DNA of 64,000 nucleotides, taken from the NCBI GenBank assembly GCA_002173095.1, contig NHBK01000008.1:124001-188000 (forward strand), given 5' to 3'. Below the pieces are notes generated by a model. The model was not told where the DNA came from. It saw only the letters and a list, made by a program, of their open reading frames with translations, and did no database searches. This document shows positions 1 through 9,824 of the stretch, piece by piece (position 1 is the first letter of the stretch; each line of letters begins with the position of its first letter). Both the position numbers and the translations under genes were made by a program. The DNA comes from Hyphomonadaceae bacterium TMED5 (GTDB lineage: Bacteria > Pseudomonadota > Alphaproteobacteria > Caulobacterales > Hyphomonadaceae).

Positions 1-875
1 GCGAGAACCGGGCCCGGCTCCATCAGCTCGATACACTGACGCATGATTTTGATCGACTCTTTCATCTCTTCCATACGGCAGAGATAACGGTCATAGCAGT
101 CACCGTTTTTACCGACCGGAATTTTGAAGTCGAGTTCGTTATAGCACTCATAAGGCTGCGCGCGACGAAGGTCCCACGCCATACCAGAGCCGCGAACCAT
201 GACGCCGGAGAAACCCCAGTCCAGCGCATCCTGAACAGATACAACGCCGATATCGCAGTTGCGCTGTTTGAAGATACGGTTATCCGTAAGCAAACCCTCA
301 ATATCATCCATCACAGGAAGGAAATCATCACAGAAGGTCAAAATATCACCGAGCAGCTCAGGTGGCAGATCCTGGTGAACCCCGCCCGGTCGGAAATACG
401 CCGCATGCATACGAGAGCCACACGCACGCTCGTAAAACACCATGAGCTTTTCGCGCTCTTCGAAACCCCAGGTAATTGGAGTGAGCGCGCCAACATCCAT
501 AGCCTGCGTCGTGATATTCAGAATGTGGTTCGATACGCGACCAATCTCGCTATAAAGCACACGAATAAGGCTGGCACGGCGAGGAACCTCAATGCCGAGA
601 AGCTTCTCGATCGCAAGGCAGTACGCGTGCTCCTGATTCATCGGCGCGACATAGTCGAGACGATCAAAATACGGCAGAGCCTGAAGATAGGTTTTATATT
701 CGATCAGCTTTTCCGTACCACGGTGCAAAAGACCGATATGCGGATCAACGCGCTCTACGATCTCACCGTCCATTTCAACAACCATACGCAGAACGCCGTG
801 CGCCGCAGGGTGTTGAGGACCGAAGTTGAACGTAAACGAACGATCGTCTGGATTATGGGCTTGTCCGTCAGCCAT
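1..875 (-). CDS. nuoD: NADH-quinone oxidoreductase subunit D (partial, C-terminus beyond window)
   Basis: This is the 49-kDa subunit of respiratory complex I, in the peripheral arm close to the quinone site. Reading the minus strand from 875 gives [13 protein letters not shown], followed by the hallmark [12 protein letters not shown] and [11 protein letters not shown] motifs. The frame stays open to base 1, so about 291 of roughly 400 residues are present. Its ATG overlaps the nuoC stop by one base (TAATG), which indicates translational coupling. It is the last gene visible of a nuoA-B-C-D operon. The family assignment is secure; the missing end is only a window effect. Confidence 0.97.
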   Translation of the reverse strand, partial: MADGQAHNPDDRSFTFNFGPQHPAAHGVLRMVVEMDGEIVERVDPHIGLLHRGTEKLIEYKTYLQALPYFDRLDYVAPMNQEHAYCLAIEKLLGIEVPRRASLIRVLYSEIGRVSNHILNITTQAMDVGALTPITWGFEEREKLMVFYERACGSRMHAAYFRPGGVHQDLPPELLGDILTFCDDFLPVMDDIEGLLTDNRIFKQRNCDIGVVSVQDALDWGFSGVMVRGSGMAWDLRRAQPYECYNELDFKIPVGKNGDCYDRYLCRMEEMKESIKIMRQCIELMEPGPVL

Positions 876-1486
876 TACTGAGCACCCTCTCCCGCTTTCT
901 CATCACCCGGAATGAGTGCCTGAGCACCTTCCCATGGCGAGAGGAAATCAAAGTTACGGTATTCCTGAACCAGCTTAACAGGTTCATAAACCACGCGCTT
1001 TTCGAGCTCGTCATAACGAACTTCAACATAACCCGTGAGCGGGAAATCTTTGCGCAGCGGATGCCCCTCAAAGCCGTAATCCGTCAGGAGACGACGCATG
1101 TCGGTATTGCCCGCGAAAAGCACACCATACATGTCGAGTGCTTCACGCTCGAACCATTCAGCAACCGGGAAAACTTCCACAATACTCGGCACTGCGGTCT
1201 CAGCATCCGTGCTGATTTTCACGCGGATCCGCTGATTCATACGCATGCTCAGCATGTGATAGACGATCTCAAATCGCTCGCGGCGTTGAGGAAAGTCTAC
1301 ACCGCAAATATCGACCAGCGTCTCGAAGCGACACTGACTGTCATCACGGAGAAATTTGATCAGCGAGCGGATCTGGTCACGCACACAGTAAAGCGTCAGC
1401 TCACCATGGGTGATCTCCCATTTCTGAACCGCATGCGGCTCAGCGTGAGAGATGTGATCAGCAAGATCGTTCAGAGTTTCGTCCAC
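875..1486 (-). CDS. nuoC: NADH-quinone oxidoreductase subunit C
   Basis: This is the 30-kDa subunit of complex I, which sits beside NuoD in the peripheral arm. The 203-residue product has the family's core segment ([11 protein letters not shown]) and the conserved C-terminal motif [14 protein letters not shown] near residue 140. It is a stand-alone NuoC, not the NuoCD fusion of enterobacteria, as is normal for alphaproteobacteria. The gene lies 9 bases after nuoB, and its TAA shares one base with the nuoD start. The length matches the family. Confidence 0.96.
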   Translation of the reverse strand: MDETLNDLADHISHAEPHAVQKWEITHGELTLYCVRDQIRSLIKFLRDDSQCRFETLVDICGVDFPQRRERFEIVYHMLSMRMNQRIRVKISTDAETAVPSIVEVFPVAEWFEREALDMYGVLFAGNTDMRRLLTDYGFEGHPLRKDFPLTGYVEVRYDELEKRVVYEPVKLVQEYRNFDFLSPWEGAQALIPGDEKAGEGAQ

Positions 1487-1495
1487 TTGCTTCCC

Positions 1496-2068
1496 CTATC
1501 GCTCAATCGTGCCTTCGCGGCGGATTTTCTTCTGAAGCTGAAGAAGGCCATACACGAGCGCTTCTGCTGTCGGAGGACAGCCAGGAATGTAAATATCGAC
1601 CGGAACAACACGGTCACAGCCACGAACGACCGCATAGCTATAGTGGTAATATCCACCACCATTCGCACAGGATCCCATGGAGATCACATAGCGCGGCTCT
1701 GGCATCTGGTCGTAAACTTTGCGGAGCGCAGGAGCCATTTTATTGGTCAGCGTTCCGGCTACAATCATTACGTCAGACTGACGAGGCGACCCGCGCGGAG
1801 CCATACCGAAGCGCTCAAGGTCATAACGCGGGTTACCGGCGTGCATCATTTCAACAGCGCAGCAAGCCAGACCGAACGTCATCCACATCATGGAGCCGGT
1901 ACGAGCCCAGGTAATCAGATCGTCAGCAGCAGCGACAAAGAACCCTTTGTCAGCAAGCTCGTCACTCAGACCCGCAAAGAACGGATCGTCACCGCGAACC
2001 GGGCCCGCGTCTTCGACGCCCGCACGGCCAGCAGATAAGGCCGGGATGTGATATTCTTTATCAGACAC
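1496..2068 (-). CDS. nuoB: NADH-quinone oxidoreductase subunit B
   Basis: NuoB binds the terminal [4Fe-4S] cluster N2, which passes electrons to quinone. Ligand motifs are visible: LACCAVEMM with Cys69 and Cys70, [14 protein letters not shown], and [14 protein letters not shown] place the start at a GTG at 2068 that overlaps the nuoA stop by one base (TAGTG), giving [12 protein letters not shown] and about 190 residues. A longer frame runs upstream to 2098, but only inside nuoA. The N-terminus is roughly 30 residues longer than the minimal NuoB and rich in Gly and Asp before the conserved DDLITWAR segment. Confidence 0.95.
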   Translation of the reverse strand: MSDKEYHIPALSAGRAGVEDAGPVRGDDPFFAGLSDELADKGFFVAAADDLITWARTGSMMWMTFGLACCAVEMMHAGNPRYDLERFGMAPRGSPRQSDVMIVAGTLTNKMAPALRKVYDQMPEPRYVISMGSCANGGGYYHYSYAVVRGCDRVVPVDIYIPGCPPTAEALVYGLLQLQKKIRREGTIER

Positions 2069-2442
2069 TATTCCCACTCCAGTGCGCCTGAGCGCCACTC
2101 ATAAACAAAGCCAACGGTCAGCACACCAAGGAAAGCGACCATGGACCAGAACCCGAGAAGACCAATCTCTCCGAGCGAAACCGCCCACGGAAAGAGAAAC
2201 GCCACTTCAAGGTCAAAAATGATGAATAGGATTGCCACCAGATAAAAACGCACATCGAATTTGAGGCGCGCATCATCAAACGCTTCAAAGCCGCACTCAT
2301 AGGCAGAGAGCTTCTCAGGATCAGGCTTTGAAGGTGCTAGGACGGTGGAAACCAGAAGGAAGGCAAAACACAAGCCTAACCCAATAACCAGGAAGATGAT
2401 AACCGGCAGATAGTTCAGCAGAACTGGTTGCAGTTCATTCAT
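2068..2442 (-). CDS. nuoA: NADH-quinone oxidoreductase subunit A
   Basis: NuoA is a small membrane subunit at the junction of the two arms of complex I. The 124-residue product has three predicted transmembrane helices: around residues 8-32, about 63-85, and about 90-112. Between the first two lies the conserved loop [14 protein letters not shown], and [20 protein letters not shown] follows. It is the first gene of the nuo operon; a candidate promoter lies about 160 bases upstream. Length and motifs match the family. Confidence 0.96.
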   Translation of the reverse strand: MNELQPVLLNYLPVIIFLVIGLGLCFAFLLVSTVLAPSKPDPEKLSAYECGFEAFDDARLKFDVRFYLVAILFIIFDLEVAFLFPWAVSLGEIGLLGFWSMVAFLGVLTVGFVYEWRSGALEWE

Positions 2443-2606
2443 ATCGATTCAGCCCTTCGTATGTCCAAGCGGGTTATTCCGGTTTTCGACAGGTTTCAAC
2501 CACACAATCGATTATCTTCGACAAAAGATTCAAAAAAACCGTGCAAGACACCGCCGAGAACCAGCGCCGCAACCCGAATTGCGCAACCGCCGGACGTATA
2601 TTTTCT

Positions 2607-2635
2607 ATAGTAAATCGATCTCAGCGAATAGTGAA
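2607..2635 (-). promoter_or_regulatory. Candidate sigma70-type promoter of the nuo operon
   Basis: On the minus strand TTCACT (2635-2630) is separated by 17 bases from TACTAT (2612-2607). This fits a -35/-10 pair and leaves a leader of about 155 bases before nuoA. It lies in the only sizeable gap upstream of the operon (2443-2714). The call rests on pattern alone. Confidence 0.35.
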
Positions 2636-2714
2636 CAAACAATCTGAATCAATTGTATTTTGTTCGCAGAATGAAGCTGAACACGGACAATACGCCGCCC
2701 AGCGCTGAGAAAAT

Positions 2715-3740
2715 TTAGCCGTGACCGCTCGAAGTTTCAGCTTCGACCATCAACTTAACCAGACTTGTAAATGATGTCTGCGGCGTCCAGTCGAGCTGCC
2801 TCATCGTAGCCTCAATATCGCCCACCATATCGACACCCGTCTCACCCTGATAAAAGTCGGGCGATATCGCGATCAATGGGCGCCCGGTTTGGCCGCAGCT
2901 TGCGCGCTGTTCAAGACCTCGCCCCTCCCAAATCAGTTCCATTTCAAGACAGGAGGCTGCCTCATCCGCCCAGTCACGCACTGTTCGAGCTATTCCAGAG
3001 GCCAGGATGTAATCTCGCGGAACGTCACAAATCAGACTTCGATGAATGCCTTCCACTATGTCGCCTGCAAAACTCCAGTCTCTGACCGCATCTAGGTTTC
3101 CCAGTAGAAGCGCGTCGCCCTGCCCCTTCGCTAGACCGGATAATCCAGCTACAATTTTTCGGCTAATGAAGGCTTCCGTGCGGAGTGGAGATTCGTGATT
3201 GTAGAGAATACCCGACACCGCAAACGATCCGTGCTTTCGAGCCTCAGATACAAATTCATCTGCACCGCACTTCGCTTCAGCGTATACATTTCCGGGAGCC
3301 CGATCACTGAGTATGGTTTGCGGCGAACTGTGGGCCGCTCCGAAAATCTGACTGGATGACGCCTGAAAAAAACGCGCTGAAGGGTTCGCATCAAATGCGC
3401 TTTCCAGCATCACCCCCACGAGCTCGCCATTCGCGAAGCGACATAATTCAGGATCGGCATTCGCTTCAGCGAGCGACGTTACGCCCGCAAGATTGAACAC
3501 ATAATCAGGTGCCTCAGAACTCAACAGCTCAGACACACTGGATGTTCCCTCAAAGGGGCAAGACCGCAAATCGATCTGCTCCAGCACGCCAAGTCTGCGC
3601 AGACGCCACAAATCCGATCGCTCAACGTCCCTGCAGGTTCCAATGACCGTCATGCCCTTCTGAAGCAAACGACACGCGAGATACGCGCCATCCTGTCCGG
3701 TCACACCAAAGATGAGCGCGGTCTCCGGACGGTCAGTCAT
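2715..3740 (-). CDS. GDP-mannose 4,6-dehydratase-like NAD(P)-dependent sugar-nucleotide epimerase/dehydratase
   Basis: This is a short-chain dehydrogenase of the extended (NDP-sugar) type. The Rossmann motif GVTGQDGAYLA, residues 12-22, is the form typical of GDP-mannose 4,6-dehydratases. A catalytic SSSQIFG segment and a YAEAK (YxxxK) motif follow. The start is ATG 3740, one base after the glmM stop, giving 341 residues; the frame upstream lies inside glmM. Translational coupling to glmM and glmS puts it in a sugar-nucleotide operon, probably for surface polysaccharide. It is diverged from classical Gmd, so the exact substrate (GDP-mannose or another NDP-sugar) is not settled. Confidence 0.75.
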   Translation of the reverse strand: MTDRPETALIFGVTGQDGAYLACRLLQKGMTVIGTCRDVERSDLWRLRRLGVLEQIDLRSCPFEGTSSVSELLSSEAPDYVFNLAGVTSLAEANADPELCRFANGELVGVMLESAFDANPSARFFQASSSQIFGAAHSSPQTILSDRAPGNVYAEAKCGADEFVSEARKHGSFAVSGILYNHESPLRTEAFISRKIVAGLSGLAKGQGDALLLGNLDAVRDWSFAGDIVEGIHRSLICDVPRDYILASGIARTVRDWADEAASCLEMELIWEGRGLEQRASCGQTGRPLIAISPDFYQGETGVDMVGDIEATMRQLDWTPQTSFTSLVKLMVEAETSSGHG

Positions 3741-3741
3741 T

Positions 3742-5094
3742 TCAGAGCATTTCGTCTGTCTGCTCGATCGCCTGGATAATCTTATCCACCGCGTCTTCGG
3801 CATCAGGTTTTGCATACGCCTCCGCCATCACACGAATGACAGGTTCCGTACCGGATTTCCTCACAACAACACGACCATTCGTCGAGAGCTGATCTTTCGC
3901 GGAATTGATGGCGTCCTTGACCTGCTCCGTTTCCAGGGGATCCTCAGATTTGAAACGTACATTCTTCAGGATTTGAGGCACGGGCTCAAAAACAGACAAA
4001 ACCTCCGAGGCAGGTTTCGACTTTCGAGCCATAATCTCCATGATTTTGAGCGCAGAAATGATGGCATCACCCGTCGTGACGTGCTCGGCCAGCACGACAT
4101 GGCCGGACTGCTCACCGCCAACAACGAACCCGCCCTCGCGCATACGTTCAACGACGTAGCGATCTCCAACCTTTGTGCGATCCAAAGTGATACCGGCACT
4201 TCGCAAGGCTGCCTCAAGGCCCAGATTGGACATGATTGTCGCGACAACCGTATTACCCTTCAAAAGGCCCTGTTCGTGATAATCGAGCCCAATGGCACCC
4301 ATAATCTGATCACCATCAACGACCTGCCCCGTCTCATCGACCAACAAAATACGATCCGCATCACCGTCGAAGCCAATACCGAGATGTGATTTCTGGTCCA
4401 GAACAGCCTGAGCGAGTTTTTCAGGGTGCAGAGCACCACATTTCAGGTTGATGTTCACGCCGTCAGGTTCGCAGCCCAACATGAAAACGTTGGCACCCAG
4501 CTTTTCGAACACATCGCGAGCAATGAAGGCACCAGCGCCATTAGCGGCATCAACGCACACGCTCATGCCGTCGAACCGCACACCATCGCTTACGATACCA
4601 GAAGCGAACTTCTGGTACTCTTCAGCATAGTCGTAGCGCTCGAAGACCGATCCCATACGGGCAACATCAACGTTGCACTCAACAGACTGGTCTTGAATAA
4701 TCGCCTCGATCTGATCCTGCTGCGCACCAGAGAGTTTAAAGCCATCCGGTCCAAAAGCTTTAACACCATTGTCCGGATACGGGTTGTGTGACGCCGTAAT
4801 CATCAGACCAGCAGATGCGCCTGAGTGTTTGGTGAGCCATCCCACCGCCGGCGTAGGCAACACACCACCACGAACTACATTAGCACCTGCATTCAAAAGC
4901 CCGGCCTCAATGGCTGACTGGATCATTTCGCCAGATTTTCGGGTATCACGTCCGATCAGGACCGTCGGCGCAACTTTTTCGCTTAGAAGAACGTGCGCCA
5001 GCGCCTCACCGAAGCGAACAAACATTGCAGGCCGTATCGCGCCCTCATTCACACGTCCGCGAATTCCGTCAGTACCAAATAACTGGTCAGCCAT
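3742..5094 (-). CDS. glmM: Phosphoglucosamine mutase
   Basis: GlmM interconverts glucosamine-6-phosphate and glucosamine-1-phosphate on the way to UDP-GlcNAc for peptidoglycan and lipid A. The 450-residue protein has the phosphoserine loop TASHNP (Ser102), the Mg-binding loop GFDGDADR (Asp243-Asp247), and the C-terminal phosphate-binding RKSGTEPVIRVM. It starts MADQLFGTDGIRG, which is typical for the family. It lies 54 bases downstream of glmS, the preceding enzyme of the pathway. Length and all active-site motifs are intact. Confidence 0.97.
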   Translation of the reverse strand: MADQLFGTDGIRGRVNEGAIRPAMFVRFGEALAHVLLSEKVAPTVLIGRDTRKSGEMIQSAIEAGLLNAGANVVRGGVLPTPAVGWLTKHSGASAGLMITASHNPYPDNGVKAFGPDGFKLSGAQQDQIEAIIQDQSVECNVDVARMGSVFERYDYAEEYQKFASGIVSDGVRFDGMSVCVDAANGAGAFIARDVFEKLGANVFMLGCEPDGVNINLKCGALHPEKLAQAVLDQKSHLGIGFDGDADRILLVDETGQVVDGDQIMGAIGLDYHEQGLLKGNTVVATIMSNLGLEAALRSAGITLDRTKVGDRYVVERMREGGFVVGGEQSGHVVLAEHVTTGDAIISALKIMEIMARKSKPASEVLSVFEPVPQILKNVRFKSEDPLETEQVKDAINSAKDQLSTNGRVVVRKSGTEPVIRVMAEAYAKPDAEDAVDKIIQAIEQTDEML

Positions 5095-5148
5095 GCCTGC
5101 TCCGTAACATCAACAGCTCTGATCAGAGTGAAGACCTGACTCTCAAAA

Positions 5149-6981
5149 TCATTCAACAGTGACAGATTTCGCGAGATTGCGCGGCTGGTCCACGTCCGTG
5201 CCCCGCATGACGGCGGTGTGATAAGCGATCAATTGGAGGGCAACAGAATACACAAAAGGTGCAATCAACTGATCACAATCCGGCATCTCAAGCGTGGTCG
5301 TCGGTGCACCGCCTGCTTCCTCAACACCCTTCCTGTCAGAGATCAGAAGTACCGGCCCTTTTCGCGCCGCGACTTCCTGAAGGTTTGAGATCGACTTTTC
5401 ATAGAGCTCATCAGTCGGCGCTACAAAGACGATTGGCGTCTTGTCCGTAATTAGCGCAATCGGACCATGTTTGAGTTCACCTGATGCAAAGCCTTCAGCA
5501 TGGATATAAGAGATTTCTTTCAGCTTTAGCGCACCCTCGAGCGCGAGTGGATAGTGAACACCACGGCCCAAATAGAACACATCATCGGCATCACAGATCA
5601 GCTCGCACACCGCTCGAATAACACCATCGCGACTTAAACTCTCGTCAACTTTAGACCCGATCTCAGCGACCGACTTCGAGTGGGTCTCAAATTCATCTTC
5701 ACTCAGCGTGCCCCGTGAGAGGCCCGCATGAAGTGCTGTCACCAAGAGTACAGCCAATTGAGCTGTGAAGGCTTTGGTGCTCGCAACGCCAATTTCCGGG
5801 CCCGCCAGAGTTGGCAGCACCACATCAGCTTCTCTCGCGATCGAGGATGTACGAACATTGACGACCGCAATCGTCTTAATGCCCTGCACTTTACAATATC
5901 GCAGCGCCGCAAGCGTGTCCGCCGTTTCACCTGATTGCGAGACAAACAGCGCGACTGAATTCTTAGCAAGTGCTGGCTGACGATACCGGAATTCGGACGC
6001 GATATCTGTTTTGCAAGGAATACCGGCAATCTGCTCAAACCAGTATTCAGCTACACGCGTCGCATAGTGCGCCGTCCCGCACGAAATCATGTAGACATTG
6101 GAAACTGTGGAAAAGTCGAAGTCCAAAGTTGCATCTTTTGGGAGGCTAAGCGTGCCGTGCACGGGGTGCGTGTAGGCCTGAAGCGTTTTCGCGATTGAAC
6201 GCGGCTGCTCATAAATTTCCTTGAGCATATAATGAGGGTAGTTGCCTTTGTCCGCGCTGTCTTCTTCGGTCTCGACCGTTTGCACCTTCCGCATGACCGG
6301 CTTGTCTTCTGAATCGAAAACTTCATAAGATTCCCGCGTCAGCCGACACCAGTCACCCTCTTCGAGATAAATCACTTTGTTAGTGTAAGGTGCGATGGCG
6401 AGCGCATCAGATCCCAGGAACATTTCGCCATTGCCGATACCCACGACCAGCGGGCTGCCTTTGCGTGCGCCATACATAACATCTGGCTGGCTCTCGAACA
6501 TAATCCCCAGCGCGTAAGCGCCATGGAAACGTTTCAGCGCCGCGCCCACAGCCTCTTTTGCTTCAAGGCCGGACTGAAGCAATGAATCAATCAGCACAGC
6601 GACGACTTCAGTGTCAGTCTCGGTCTGAAATTCGAAACCCGCTTCCCGCAATTCTGATTTCAGCGCAGCATAGTTTTCAATAATTCCATTGTGGACGATC
6701 GCCACCTTACCGGAAATGTGTGGATGCGCATTGCGTTCACTCGCTTCGCCATGAGTCGCCCATCGAGTGTGACCAATACCTGTAAATCCAACAAGTGGAT
6801 CATCATTGAGGCATGCCTCGAGATTTGCGATTTTCCCGACGCTCCGCCGCCGTTCCAAACCGTTTTCAGTAATGGATGCGATACCCGCACTATCATAGCC
6901 GCGATATTCGAGACGCTTCAGAGTCGCTAGGAGGCGCGCAGTCACAGGCGCCATGCCGACGATGCCAATAATTCCACACAT
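5149..6981 (-). CDS. glmS: Glutamine--fructose-6-phosphate aminotransferase (isomerizing)
   Basis: GlmS makes glucosamine-6-phosphate from fructose-6-phosphate and glutamine, the first step of the hexosamine pathway. The product starts MCGIIGIVG, so Cys2 is the N-terminal nucleophile of the glutaminase domain (about residues 1-240). Two SIS sugar-binding domains follow, with CGTAHYA and SQSGETADTLAALR visible in the first. It ends in PRNLAKSVTVE, the usual C-terminus that closes the sugar site. Its 610 residues are normal. It heads the glmS-glmM-dehydratase operon. I see no glmS ribozyme upstream. Confidence 0.97.
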   Translation of the reverse strand: MCGIIGIVGMAPVTARLLATLKRLEYRGYDSAGIASITENGLERRRSVGKIANLEACLNDDPLVGFTGIGHTRWATHGEASERNAHPHISGKVAIVHNGIIENYAALKSELREAGFEFQTETDTEVVAVLIDSLLQSGLEAKEAVGAALKRFHGAYALGIMFESQPDVMYGARKGSPLVVGIGNGEMFLGSDALAIAPYTNKVIYLEEGDWCRLTRESYEVFDSEDKPVMRKVQTVETEEDSADKGNYPHYMLKEIYEQPRSIAKTLQAYTHPVHGTLSLPKDATLDFDFSTVSNVYMISCGTAHYATRVAEYWFEQIAGIPCKTDIASEFRYRQPALAKNSVALFVSQSGETADTLAALRYCKVQGIKTIAVVNVRTSSIAREADVVLPTLAGPEIGVASTKAFTAQLAVLLVTALHAGLSRGTLSEDEFETHSKSVAEIGSKVDESLSRDGVIRAVCELICDADDVFYLGRGVHYPLALEGALKLKEISYIHAEGFASGELKHGPIALITDKTPIVFVAPTDELYEKSISNLQEVAARKGPVLLISDRKGVEEAGGAPTTTLEMPDCDQLIAPFVYSVALQLIAYHTAVMRGTDVDQPRNLAKSVTVE

Positions 6982-7208
6982 AAACGTTTTTGCCCTTTAA
7001 CTCTGGCAGAGACCTACAGAAAGATTGCTTTTAATCTATGAATTTTCTGCCGACAAAAAGGTCAGAATAAGTTCAATCTGTTCACCTTTTCTGACAAAAT
7101 GTGCCGGTCTTTTCTCTTGCTGGTCGGGTATTACTCGGCTTATCCCTGTCTCCAAAACAGGCGCAACACTCTGATTGCGCTGATAATAGCGTCACTGGAG
7201 ATACCGAA

Positions 7209-8096
7209 ATGACTGAGCCGACCAATGCAAGCGAAGCTGTAGACGAATTGATCGGCATCCTAGATCTCGAGCGCATCGAGGTCGATCGCTTTAGAGGTTT
7301 CACGCCGGATTCCCGTTCCATCCGTGTTTTTGGTGGCCAGGTCATTTCGCAGGCTCTTGTTGCGGCATACCGCACGGTTGAGGACCGGTCATGCCACTCT
7401 CTGCACGCCTACTTCATCCGCCCGGGCAATCCGGAAATTCCGATTCTGTATGAAGTAGACCGCGCTCGAGACGGCAACAGCTTTACGACACGCCGCGTCG
7501 TTGCGATCCAGAATGGCGAGCAGATTTTCAACCTTGCCGCCAGCTTTCATGTTGCTGAAGAAGGCTTCGAACACCAGACCGACATGCCAGATATTCCGCA
7601 ACCAGAGGATTTGGAGCCAGATCAGGAAATGCGGGTGCGCCTGACAAAGTCTCTTCCTGAAAACATCGCGAAAGTCTTTCGTGTGGAACCGCCACTGGAA
7701 ATTCGTTCAGTCAATCCTCAGAATATTGTCGACCCTCAGGTTCTTGAGCCTCTCAATTATTCCTGGATCCGTCTGCGAAAACCAATTGAAGGCGAACCAC
7801 GTTTGCATCAGGCCGTTCTCGCCTATGCGTCCGACATGTCACTTCTGGACACCTCAGTTCGCCCCCACGGCGTGAACTTCTTCAAAGGATCGCAAATGGC
7901 CAGCCTGGACCACGCCATGTGGTTCCATGATGATTTCCGCGCAGATGACTGGCTTCTTTATGTTCAGAAAAGCCCGAAGGCCTCTCAGGGACGAGGCATG
8001 AATTTTGGCCGCATCTATCGCCGAGACGGACTGCTTGTCGCCACAGTCGCGCAGGAAGGGCTTATCCGCCCATTCAAGAAAAAGCCAAAGACTTAA
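7209..8096 (+). CDS. tesB: Acyl-CoA thioesterase II
   Basis: TesB hydrolyses medium- and long-chain acyl-CoAs to free fatty acids and CoA. The start ATG 7209 (MTEPTNASEAVDEL) has GGAG about 9 bases upstream; the frame continues to 7101 but without such a site. The product is 295 residues, as usual for the double hot-dog family. Visible family segments are RVFGGQVISQAL, the Asp and Thr of YASDMSLLDTSVRPHG, and the Gln of VATVAQEGLIR, which match the E. coli Asp-Thr-Gln catalytic set. It is divergent from glmS and overlaps the convergent glycosyltransferase gene by four bases. Confidence 0.93.
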   Translation: MTEPTNASEAVDELIGILDLERIEVDRFRGFTPDSRSIRVFGGQVISQALVAAYRTVEDRSCHSLHAYFIRPGNPEIPILYEVDRARDGNSFTTRRVVAIQNGEQIFNLAASFHVAEEGFEHQTDMPDIPQPEDLEPDQEMRVRLTKSLPENIAKVFRVEPPLEIRSVNPQNIVDPQVLEPLNYSWIRLRKPIEGEPRLHQAVLAYASDMSLLDTSVRPHGVNFFKGSQMASLDHAMWFHDDFRADDWLLYVQKSPKASQGRGMNFGRIYRRDGLLVATVAQEGLIRPFKKKPKT

Positions 8097-9253
8097 GCGT
8101 ACTGGCGTAGCTCGTCAGTCGCATATAGCGGCTGATCGGGCGCTACGTCACTCCAGTCACGAGACAGCTGAGACAGCTTTTCGCGCATCGGGCCGCCCTG
8201 ATCGTAAGAATTAGTCTCAGCGGCGCGCAGGAACGTCTGAACAACGGAACTGAACTGAACTTCAGCCCAACGACGTTCACCGTCAGCCATTGGCCCGTAG
8301 ACGTCGTCAGACTCCTTCACTTTGATGAAGCGATAGTCGATCAGCGATTTCGGTTGATTGCACATAAAGTCGAGATTGCCCGACCAGGCCGTCGCGTAGG
8401 CCTGACGGCCAGTAGAGGCCGCTTCCGCAAGGGCCAGACCATATCCTTCAGAGCGGTGCGTAGAGATCACGCAATCAATGTCTTGCCACATCTCAACCAT
8501 TTGCGGGTCTGTCAGAGTCTTATCGACCCATTCAATGTTCAGCGCACCATCAATCCAACCCTTGATCGCGTCCTGTTGTCTGGCATTGAGAAACTGCGTT
8601 TTGACGATGAGCTTGAACTCCGGCTTATCGCCAAATGCATGCCGAAACGCTCGTATCGCCGCCCCTACATTTTTGCGGGAAAGGCTCGATTTGCCGTCCA
8701 TCTGAACAAGGAAGGTCCGTGCAGTGTCACGCTTCGGCCCTTTGAGGTTTCGAACAAGATCACTCGTTTCAACCGGGTGCGACCGCCGCACGACATTTGG
8801 AGACAATCCCCCAAAACTATCGCGAACGAAGGAACTTGGAACAATAATCTGGTCAAACACGCGGGAAATCTGTTTCCAGTCTGCTGGAATATCTTCCAAC
8901 TCCCACGCCCAATAGCCAAGGCGTGGCCCTTTTGGGATTTTATTTGGATTGGTTTTCGCAAGCGCATGTAGCGCTTCAGGCGCGTTGCAATGGATGATCC
9001 AGCCATAATCTTCTGGCGCGTCAAAACCATTGCCGAAGTAATTTTTCGAAGTCAGAAAATCAGTGATGTGGTGTCGGATGACTTTGAAGCCGAGGCGTTC
9101 CAGCTTTTCGACAGTCAGGTCCGCAGACCTTGCTACGCCAAAGGTTTCACCAAAAAAACCAGAAACGACAAAACCGGGAGGCCAGTTGAAATCCCTGCTC
9201 TTAGAGGGGGAACGGGTAAACACGTGCTTGGCAGTGCGAAGAATGCCGTGCAT
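8093..9253 (-). CDS. GT-B fold glycosyltransferase (group 1/GT4-like)
   Basis: This is a predicted cytoplasmic glycosyltransferase. The C-terminal half carries the nucleotide-sugar motif HRSEGYGLALAEAASTGR, with the two glutamates spaced as in GT4 enzymes. The N-terminal half has VSGFFGETFGVARSA, a glycine-rich acceptor-side loop. The start is set at ATG 9253 (MHGILRTAKHV) because AAAGGAAC stands six bases upstream; an ATG at 9274 lacks such a site. The product is 386 residues. It stands alone rather than in a polysaccharide cluster, although glmSM and a sugar dehydratase are nearby. Donor and acceptor cannot be read from the sequence. Confidence 0.72.
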   Translation of the reverse strand: MHGILRTAKHVFTRSPSKSRDFNWPPGFVVSGFFGETFGVARSADLTVEKLERLGFKVIRHHITDFLTSKNYFGNGFDAPEDYGWIIHCNAPEALHALAKTNPNKIPKGPRLGYWAWELEDIPADWKQISRVFDQIIVPSSFVRDSFGGLSPNVVRRSHPVETSDLVRNLKGPKRDTARTFLVQMDGKSSLSRKNVGAAIRAFRHAFGDKPEFKLIVKTQFLNARQQDAIKGWIDGALNIEWVDKTLTDPQMVEMWQDIDCVISTHRSEGYGLALAEAASTGRQAYATAWSGNLDFMCNQPKSLIDYRFIKVKESDDVYGPMADGERRWAEVQFSSVVQTFLRAAETNSYDQGGPMREKLSQLSRDWSDVAPDQPLYATDELRQYA

Positions 9254-9504
9254 TGCCAGTTCCTTTAAAAACATACTTAAACCTGCGCACTAAAATTTTG
9301 ACGGCGGCTCTTAAGAACTGCGACATGTTTCGCCACTCAACCTGAATGGGTTCAACAAATCAACATCATTCGCCTGAACTATGATTCAATTTAATAATCG
9401 GTGTATGAAGCTTGGACCCTGAGTCGACCAAAAGACAAAAGACGAAGCGGCTCACGAACTATACTTCGGAATGCTTCGACCCTGCAGTCGCACTTTTAGG
9501 TAAG

Positions 9505-9580
9505 TGGTGGGCGGTAACGGGCTCGAACCGCTGACCCTCTCGGTGTAAACGAGATGCTCTTCCAACTGAGCTAACCGCCC
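9505..9580 (-). tRNA. tRNA-Val (anticodon TAC)
   Basis: The minus strand folds as a full cloverleaf. The seven-base acceptor stem is GGGCGGT paired with ACCGCCC, the D-arm region is TAGCTCAGTTGGAAGAGC, and the anticodon loop is TTTACAC with TAC at positions 34-36. The T-arm carries GGTTCGAGCC. The discriminator A and the CCA end are encoded (9505-9508). Confidence 0.96.
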
Positions 9581-9590
9581 TGAGCGGCGC

Positions 9591-9619
9591 ACAAATCCCT
9601 AAATTTTCGCTCGGGTCAA
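9591..9619 (-). promoter_or_regulatory. Candidate promoter of tRNA-Val
   Basis: On the minus strand TTGACC (9619-9614), a 17-base spacer and ATTTGT (9596-9591) would start transcription a few bases before the tRNA at 9580. The -35 is good and the -10 is weak. Confidence 0.4.
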
Positions 9620-9824
9620 GAGAAGATTTCATTTTCTGGCCAAAGTCCCTGAAAAAAATTTCGATCATCTGTGGAACACTGTTTTACCGCCCCACGCTTG
9701 CGGGCCAGAAAGGTCCGAATTGGCGGGATATTTTCATGTTCCCTAGGGACCAACGTCCACAGAGCTTGTTTATTCCCTCTAATCGAATATCACGTCCAGA
9801 ATATTGCAACGGGACCGTCGTTTG

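Noticed and set aside
1061-2038. A 325-codon open frame on the plus strand across nuoC and nuoB
   Set aside because: It is antisense to two conserved complex I genes, its product has no family features, and the reading reflects codon bias of the opposite strand.
2725-2750. Hairpin with TCGAAG/CTTCGA at the end of the dehydratase gene as a terminator
   Set aside because: It lies inside the coding sequence and no T run follows on the minus strand.
6982-7208. A glmS ribozyme/riboswitch upstream of glmS
   Set aside because: The element is known from Gram-positive bacteria, and the short upstream region shows no matching core helices.
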